A stretch of DNA of 64,000 nucleotides from JBARKJ01 sp049801375 (GTDB lineage Bacteria > Nitrospirota > JACRHJ01), in contig JBARKJ010000025.1 of the NCBI GenBank assembly GCA_049801375.1, positions 1 through 64,000 of the forward strand, read 5' to 3'. Under the pieces are notes generated by a model that ran no database searches, was not told where the DNA came from, and saw only the letters and a list, made by a program, of their open reading frames with translations. The position numbers were made by a program, and so were the translations under genes. Position 1 is the first letter of the stretch, and every line of letters starts with the position of its first letter. Shown one piece after another: positions 60,885 to 64,000 of the stretch.

Positions 60885-61265
60885 TTAGTTTTTTTCTACA
60901 TCGGCCCTTTCATCGGTATCCTTAGGCCGAAGTTTAAGAAGCTCAGCCTCGACGAAATCGTAGAACGGGTCGAACTCAAGTAACATCCTCTTGTTCTCCA
61001 GCGAGCAGGGGCATTCCTTCGGTTCCTCGCCGTCCTCTGCGTATGTCCGGATTCCCTGCCAGTCGATTATCTGCGCCTCGACGCTTTCTTCGAAAAACCT
61101 GCGCATGTTCGGAAGCGGCTTCTTACTCTTCACGTCCACGGTCCCGGCGAGGACGGTGCGGGCTGCGCGCCGCGAAAGCGGCCTGAGAAGGACCCGCGCT
61201 TCCTGGTCATCGCGCTTCCAAATAACCCAGGTGCCGTCGCTACTTTTCTTAAGTTTGATGTCCAT
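60885..61265 (-). CDS. Tail assembly chaperone, first ORF (G-like)
   Basis: This 126-residue protein (MDIKLKKSSDGTWVIWKRDD...DERADVEKN) is small, acidic at the C-terminus, and coded just before the tape measure region, which is the position of lambda gpG. Its last sense codons, GTA GAA AAA AAC then TAA, form the slippery heptamer A AAA AAC in the correct frame. Hence it yields a short product and, after a -1 slip, the fused longer product. It is preceded by the tail tube gene (10 bp). Confidence 0.8.
   Translation of the reverse strand: MDIKLKKSSDGTWVIWKRDDQEARVLLRPLSRRAARTVLAGTVDVKSKKPLPNMRRFFEESVEAQIIDWQGIRTYAEDGEEPKECPCSLENKRMLLEFDPFYDFVEAELLKLRPKDTDERADVEKN
60888..60894 (-). promoter_or_regulatory. 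-1 ribosomal frameshift slippery site A AAA AAC
   Basis: On the minus strand, codons GAA AAA AAC TAA place the canonical X XXY YYZ heptamer in frame directly before the stop. Four bases further is the hairpin CGGG-TTCG-CCCG. A -1 shift enters the downstream 102-codon ORF (CTA ATC GGG ... ATG GTC). Confidence 0.82.
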
Positions 61266-61275
61266 TTAACCCCTC

Positions 61276-62715
61276 CTATAAAAACCACATGGTCAGTTCG
61301 TCGTTCATGGCACTGCTCTCGTAGGGCAGGCTGTCTATGTCCAGAACCCGCTCCGTATCCTTGTCCCCAATATCCGGAGTTTTAAACTCAAGCTGCGGAA
61401 TCGCGGTATAGATTATCGTGCCGGGTTGTGGATTTCCGTCCACGTCCGTCTCGTATGCCGCATGCCGGATTTCCTCGGCGGTACCCTGGTGCGCGTCCTC
61501 GAATAGGCCCAGGTGCTGCTGGCGGAAGTAGACCTGGAGCTTTGCCGTAATGTCTCTCATCTTGGCAAGCGCGAAGGACGTGACATAAGGCGTGCCGGTC
61601 GAAGTAACCTCGTCCTCGTGCCAGTTGATGTTGTTTTTCAGTCCCAGTTCAAGTGAGAGGATGCTTGTGGCTACGCCGTTTATCTCGCACAGGCCGTTTC
61701 TGCCCTGGACGATAACGCCCGCGCCGCTGTCAACCGGGAGCCAGGGATATACGTCTATCCCGTTAGCGGCTGTCCAGGCCTGCGCCCCTGTACCCCTTGT
61801 GACGGTTAAGTCTGTCAGGTACGGGTTCGACGGTTCGGCCCCGGCGTTCAGGGCCTTGTTCGTAACGATAAGTTTTGTCTCGGTATTCGTCCCGTCGGAG
61901 AGATTGAATCGCGCGCCGATGTCGAACTTCCTGCCGTCCTGCACCGTTATCGTGACGGAGACCGCGCTTGCCACGTCTGCGGCGAGCTCGTCCGTGCCGC
62001 ACTTTATCTCCCTTTGGTAACCGCCGCCGAAGGTGGCCGACACGTCGTCGTTCCCGGTGATTTTATATCCGGAGATGTCGTCAACGGCGCACCCGGTATA
62101 GACGATGACCGAGTGGCCTTCCTTGCGCCAGACGGTGTAGCTCTGTTCATTGTCCGCAAACGCATATCCGACAGCCGCGGGGATTATCGCGCCGCCTGCG
62201 GGAGCCGCCGAGAACGCGGTATCTACGGTTATCACGCCTCCGGCTACCTGGAGTATCTTCCGAAGCTCGTAGTGCGTGCCGATCTGGACGAGCACCGGCT
62301 GGCCTGCCGCGAAGTTCGCGGGCGTCCCCGGCTCGAAGGTGGTCGCTGTTGGCGCGGGAATAGCCTGGACGGTGTCCGCCGCCCGGCTGATATGCGGGCT
62401 GCAAAAAAGTCCTTCCAGGAGTTTCCAGGGTACCGGCGGAGTGCCGGACGTGCCGGACGGCTTCACGTAGAGCGGGACCGTGAACGTCCCGTGCGGAAGT
62501 CTGCCGGTTATCGGTTTTCTTTTTCCGCGTGAATTATGGACTTCCTTATTATCTCGCTTCGTATATTCCTGTTTAAAACTAACAGGCCCTATCGGATAAA
62601 GTGCGTCCGTCCCGGCGGGTTCGGTCAAGGTGCCGTAGGATGCCTCCTGGACGGCGAAAAGTATCTCCTCTCTTTCCAGGGCTATCCGGTTCTGGTCGTA
62701 AAGCTTTAATGTCAT
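61276..62715 (-). CDS. Phage major tail tube protein
   Basis: This 479-residue protein has an N-terminal beta-rich region (ILFAVQEASYGTLTEPAGTDALYP; ITGRLPHGTFTVPLYV), which fits tail tube subunits, and a long insertion of Ig-like, Ala/Gly/Pro-rich loops. It is larger than the usual about 250 residues, so an added domain (about 110-250) is plausible. Its position between the terminator-like gene and the chaperone pair is canonical. No transmembrane or signal sequence. Confidence 0.75.
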   Translation of the reverse strand: MTLKLYDQNRIALEREEILFAVQEASYGTLTEPAGTDALYPIGPVSFKQEYTKRDNKEVHNSRGKRKPITGRLPHGTFTVPLYVKPSGTSGTPPVPWKLLEGLFCSPHISRAADTVQAIPAPTATTFEPGTPANFAAGQPVLVQIGTHYELRKILQVAGGVITVDTAFSAAPAGGAIIPAAVGYAFADNEQSYTVWRKEGHSVIVYTGCAVDDISGYKITGNDDVSATFGGGYQREIKCGTDELAADVASAVSVTITVQDGRKFDIGARFNLSDGTNTETKLIVTNKALNAGAEPSNPYLTDLTVTRGTGAQAWTAANGIDVYPWLPVDSGAGVIVQGRNGLCEINGVATSILSLELGLKNNINWHEDEVTSTGTPYVTSFALAKMRDITAKLQVYFRQQHLGLFEDAHQGTAEEIRHAAYETDVDGNPQPGTIIYTAIPQLEFKTPDIGDKDTERVLDIDSLPYESSAMNDELTMWFL

Positions 62716-62729
62716 TTTTCAAATCTCCT

Positions 62730-63206
62730 TTAACGGGCTAAAAGATTAATCTCGCGCCTGACCTGCGCCTTGAGGACGGACGCGAACTTCGGATAATTTA
62801 CGCCCTCGTCGTACCCGCTCTCTCCCGGCATGATTTGCTTGACAAGGCCGCCGAGCCGCATGTTCCGTTGGATGGCCTGATCTATCAGCTCCGTCAGTTG
62901 CGTAATGTCCCGAAAGCCGGGCTCCACGTCGGCATCGTCGCTCTGGTTAAAAATCAGCGTGTAAATCAAAAGCTCGTCCTTCGTTTCGGCAAGCATCCCA
63001 GGCTTCGGCTCCGGGGTCTGTTCCGTCCTGGTAATCTGGACCAGCGGCAACTCGTCGTCGGAGATATGCGCGATGTGCCGGACGCCGAACTTGACGGTCA
63101 GGTGCTGCCCGTACTGCGCCTGGCAGAAGGCGGTAACGTCCGGGTCGGCCATGATCGCGGCGGAGAGCGCGTCAAGGACGCCGAGAAAGGAGTTATTCAA
63201 GGCCAT
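62730..63206 (-). CDS. Phage tail terminator-like protein
   Basis: This 158-residue protein (FLGVLDALSAAIMADPDVTA..., VQITRTEQTPEP, ETKDELLIYTLIFNQ) has the size and alpha/beta look of tail terminator/tail completion proteins (gpU-like). It overlaps the gp10-like gene by 14 nt and is followed by the tail tube gene (14 bp). The function is inferred from order and length. Confidence 0.6.
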   Translation of the reverse strand: MALNNSFLGVLDALSAAIMADPDVTAFCQAQYGQHLTVKFGVRHIAHISDDELPLVQITRTEQTPEPKPGMLAETKDELLIYTLIFNQSDDADVEPGFRDITQLTELIDQAIQRNMRLGGLVKQIMPGESGYDEGVNYPKFASVLKAQVRREINLLAR

Positions 63207-63672
63207 GCTTCTTTACCGCCTTATCCAACTCCTCTTCCGCGAATCGCGGGGCGAGACCGAGGTACTCCTTTGCCGGGTCGGTCAGGAACGGGCGCTTACT
63301 TCCGCGCCGACCGAAAACCGACGGGTCCTCTATTTCACCGGCATATTTTGCGGAGTCCCCGACGTATGCCTCGCCGGGACCGACTGAGTATTTGCCGCCC
63401 CCGTCGCCCTGCTTCAAGCCTCCCGCGCCTATCATGTAAAGCGAGCGCCTGAGGTTGCCCGTGCGCACCGGGACCGGATATGAACCGGCGAGCGGACTGT
63501 TGCGCCATTTCTTTTTCGGTATCCTCGGCCCGGACAAGTTATCGAACGCCTTTTTGAAGACATTCTTTGCGAGCCTGCCGACTATGTTGTTTGCCACCTC
63601 GCCCGCGAGGTCCTTACGGAGGCCGGTGAGCGCGGCAAGCGCCCGGTGTGCGTTAAACTCGACGTAGCTCAT
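63193..63672 (-). CDS. HK97 gp10-like head-tail / minor tail protein
   Basis: This 159-residue protein has the typical HK97 gp10 signature: an N-terminal helix (FNAHRALAALTGLRKDLAG), VPVRTGNLRRSLYMIG, and a C-terminal region with AKYAGEIEDPSVFG and RPFLTDPAKEYL. Such proteins work at the head-tail joint or tail completion. It overlaps the tail terminator-like gene by 14 nt and the next upstream gene by 4 nt. Confidence 0.75.
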   Translation of the reverse strand: MSYVEFNAHRALAALTGLRKDLAGEVANNIVGRLAKNVFKKAFDNLSGPRIPKKKWRNSPLAGSYPVPVRTGNLRRSLYMIGAGGLKQGDGGGKYSVGPGEAYVGDSAKYAGEIEDPSVFGRRGSKRPFLTDPAKEYLGLAPRFAEEELDKAVKKHGLE

Positions 63673-64000
63673 AAGTCACCGGGGTCGGGGCCGGGAAGCG
63701 GAGGAGAGCCGGGACCGTAAGGCCAGTCCTCCGGAAGAAATGACTGGCGCGGGAAATGGCTCGACCCGGTGGAGCCGAAAGCGAAACAGGACGGCCAGCC
63801 GGATATCGACTCAAGCCACTCGCAGGCCTTGTCATACTCCGCAAGCGCGTCCTTCGCCGACTGCTCCTCCGACAGACCCACCCGGAAATGGGCGTCCGGC
63901 ACACCCTGGACTTCTCGGATTACGCGGGCCTTGCGCGTCTGCCAAAGCTGGGCGACCGAAAGCTCGGTTATCGCCTTGTTCACCGCCGCAATCTGAAGCT
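63669..64000 (-). CDS. Phage protein of unknown function, 5' end outside window
   Basis: The frame is open to the window edge: a GTG at 63983 (MNKAITELS...) is a possible start, but upstream codons (LQIAAV) remain in frame. At least 104 residues; N-terminal part helical with Gln/Asp, C-terminal Pro/Gly-rich (PYGPGSPPLPGPDPG). Its position before the gp10-like gene fits a head-tail connector or an adaptor. It overlaps the gp10-like gene by 4 nt. Confidence 0.6.
   Translation of the reverse strand, partial: LQIAAVNKAITELSVAQLWQTRKARVIREVQGVPDAHFRVGLSEEQSAKDALAEYDKACEWLESISGWPSCFAFGSTGSSHFPRQSFLPEDWPYGPGSPPLPGPDPGDL

Larger units (their letters stand above)
53705..64000 (-). mobile_element. Prophage tail module (siphovirus-like), continuing beyond the window
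   Basis: Ten consecutive, tightly spaced minus-strand genes in the standard late order: a minor protein, HK97-gp10-like protein, tail terminator-like protein, tail tube, paired chaperone ORFs with a -1 slippery site, tape measure, two tail proteins and a fibre. Head, packaging and integration genes are not in view and must lie to the right, or the element is a partial remnant. tRNA-Val, a common attachment target, lies 3.5 kb to the left. Confidence 0.8.

Overview
The window looks like a chromosome segment (or large metagenomic contig) of an uncultured, Gram-negative-type anaerobic or facultatively anaerobic bacterium. The support is a quinol/cytochrome c respiratory gene set (multihaem cytochrome c, cNOR nitric oxide reductase), an oxygen-independent (cobalt-early) corrin pathway, corrinoid methyltransferases with a reductive activator, DsrMK/HdrDE-like Fe-S membrane redox genes, a [NiFe]-hydrogenase maturation protease, CIRCE-controlled groESL, sigma-54 regulation, and frequent ATA (Ile) and AGG (Arg) codons. 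A Desulfobacterota- or Nitrospirota-like lineage would fit, but I cannot place it from sequence alone.

Layout. 1-2.6 kb: end of a multihaem cytochrome c, then norC (with an extra haem domain) and norB. 2.8-5.9 kb: an accessory cassette (hydroxynitrile-lyase-like cupin, low-GC carboxymuconolactone decarboxylase, aldo/keto reductase, 5'-truncated AraC regulator). 5.9-8.8 kb: secreted TPR protein and tex. 8.9-19.8 kb: a long minus-strand cluster of two radical SAM proteins, a SAM methyltransferase, a small Cys-containing protein, a RACo-type corrinoid activator, a QueG-like ferredoxin protein, a corrinoid protein, two UroD-family methyltransferases, an MtrH-like methyltransferase, a carboxymuconolactone decarboxylase and a stand-alone receiver. 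A textbook -24/-12 promoter with an upstream palindrome lies at its head. 19.9-25.8 kb: an NtrC-type activator and its PAS/GAF kinase, and, divergently, a DsrM/NarI-like plus DsrK/HdrD-like pair. The same palindrome lies between the kinase and that pair. I read 9-26 kb as one regulated corrinoid-dependent methyl-transfer system of unknown substrate.

26-39 kb: a 1,422-residue secreted Ig/BNR-repeat protein, a diguanylate cyclase, a small exported protein, an S24 repressor with a duplicated start region, thioredoxin, groESL, a C-terminal processing protease and a degenerate M23 (EnvC-like) protein. 39-46.4 kb: a glutamine amidotransferase, an APS-kinase-like gene coupled to a 39-codon basic ORF, then cobJ, cbiG, cobM, cobI, cbiET, cbiD and yacG, which can supply corrin rings to the methyltransferases. 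46.5-53.5 kb: small zinc-ribbon protein, hydrogenase maturation protease, ferritin-like protein, tRNA-Val(TAC), and a KaiC-like ATPase/histidine kinase/membrane protein operon whose kinase is followed in frame by a receiver-domain remnant.

53.7-64 kb: the tail module of a long-tailed (siphovirus-like) prophage read right to left: a 5'-incomplete gene, HK97-gp10-like protein, tail terminator-like protein, tail tube, a pair of tail assembly chaperone ORFs joined by a canonical -1 slippery heptamer, tape measure, tail tip proteins and a glycine-rich fibre. No integrase, terminase, portal or capsid gene is inside the window, and I saw no CRISPR array or cobalamin riboswitch.
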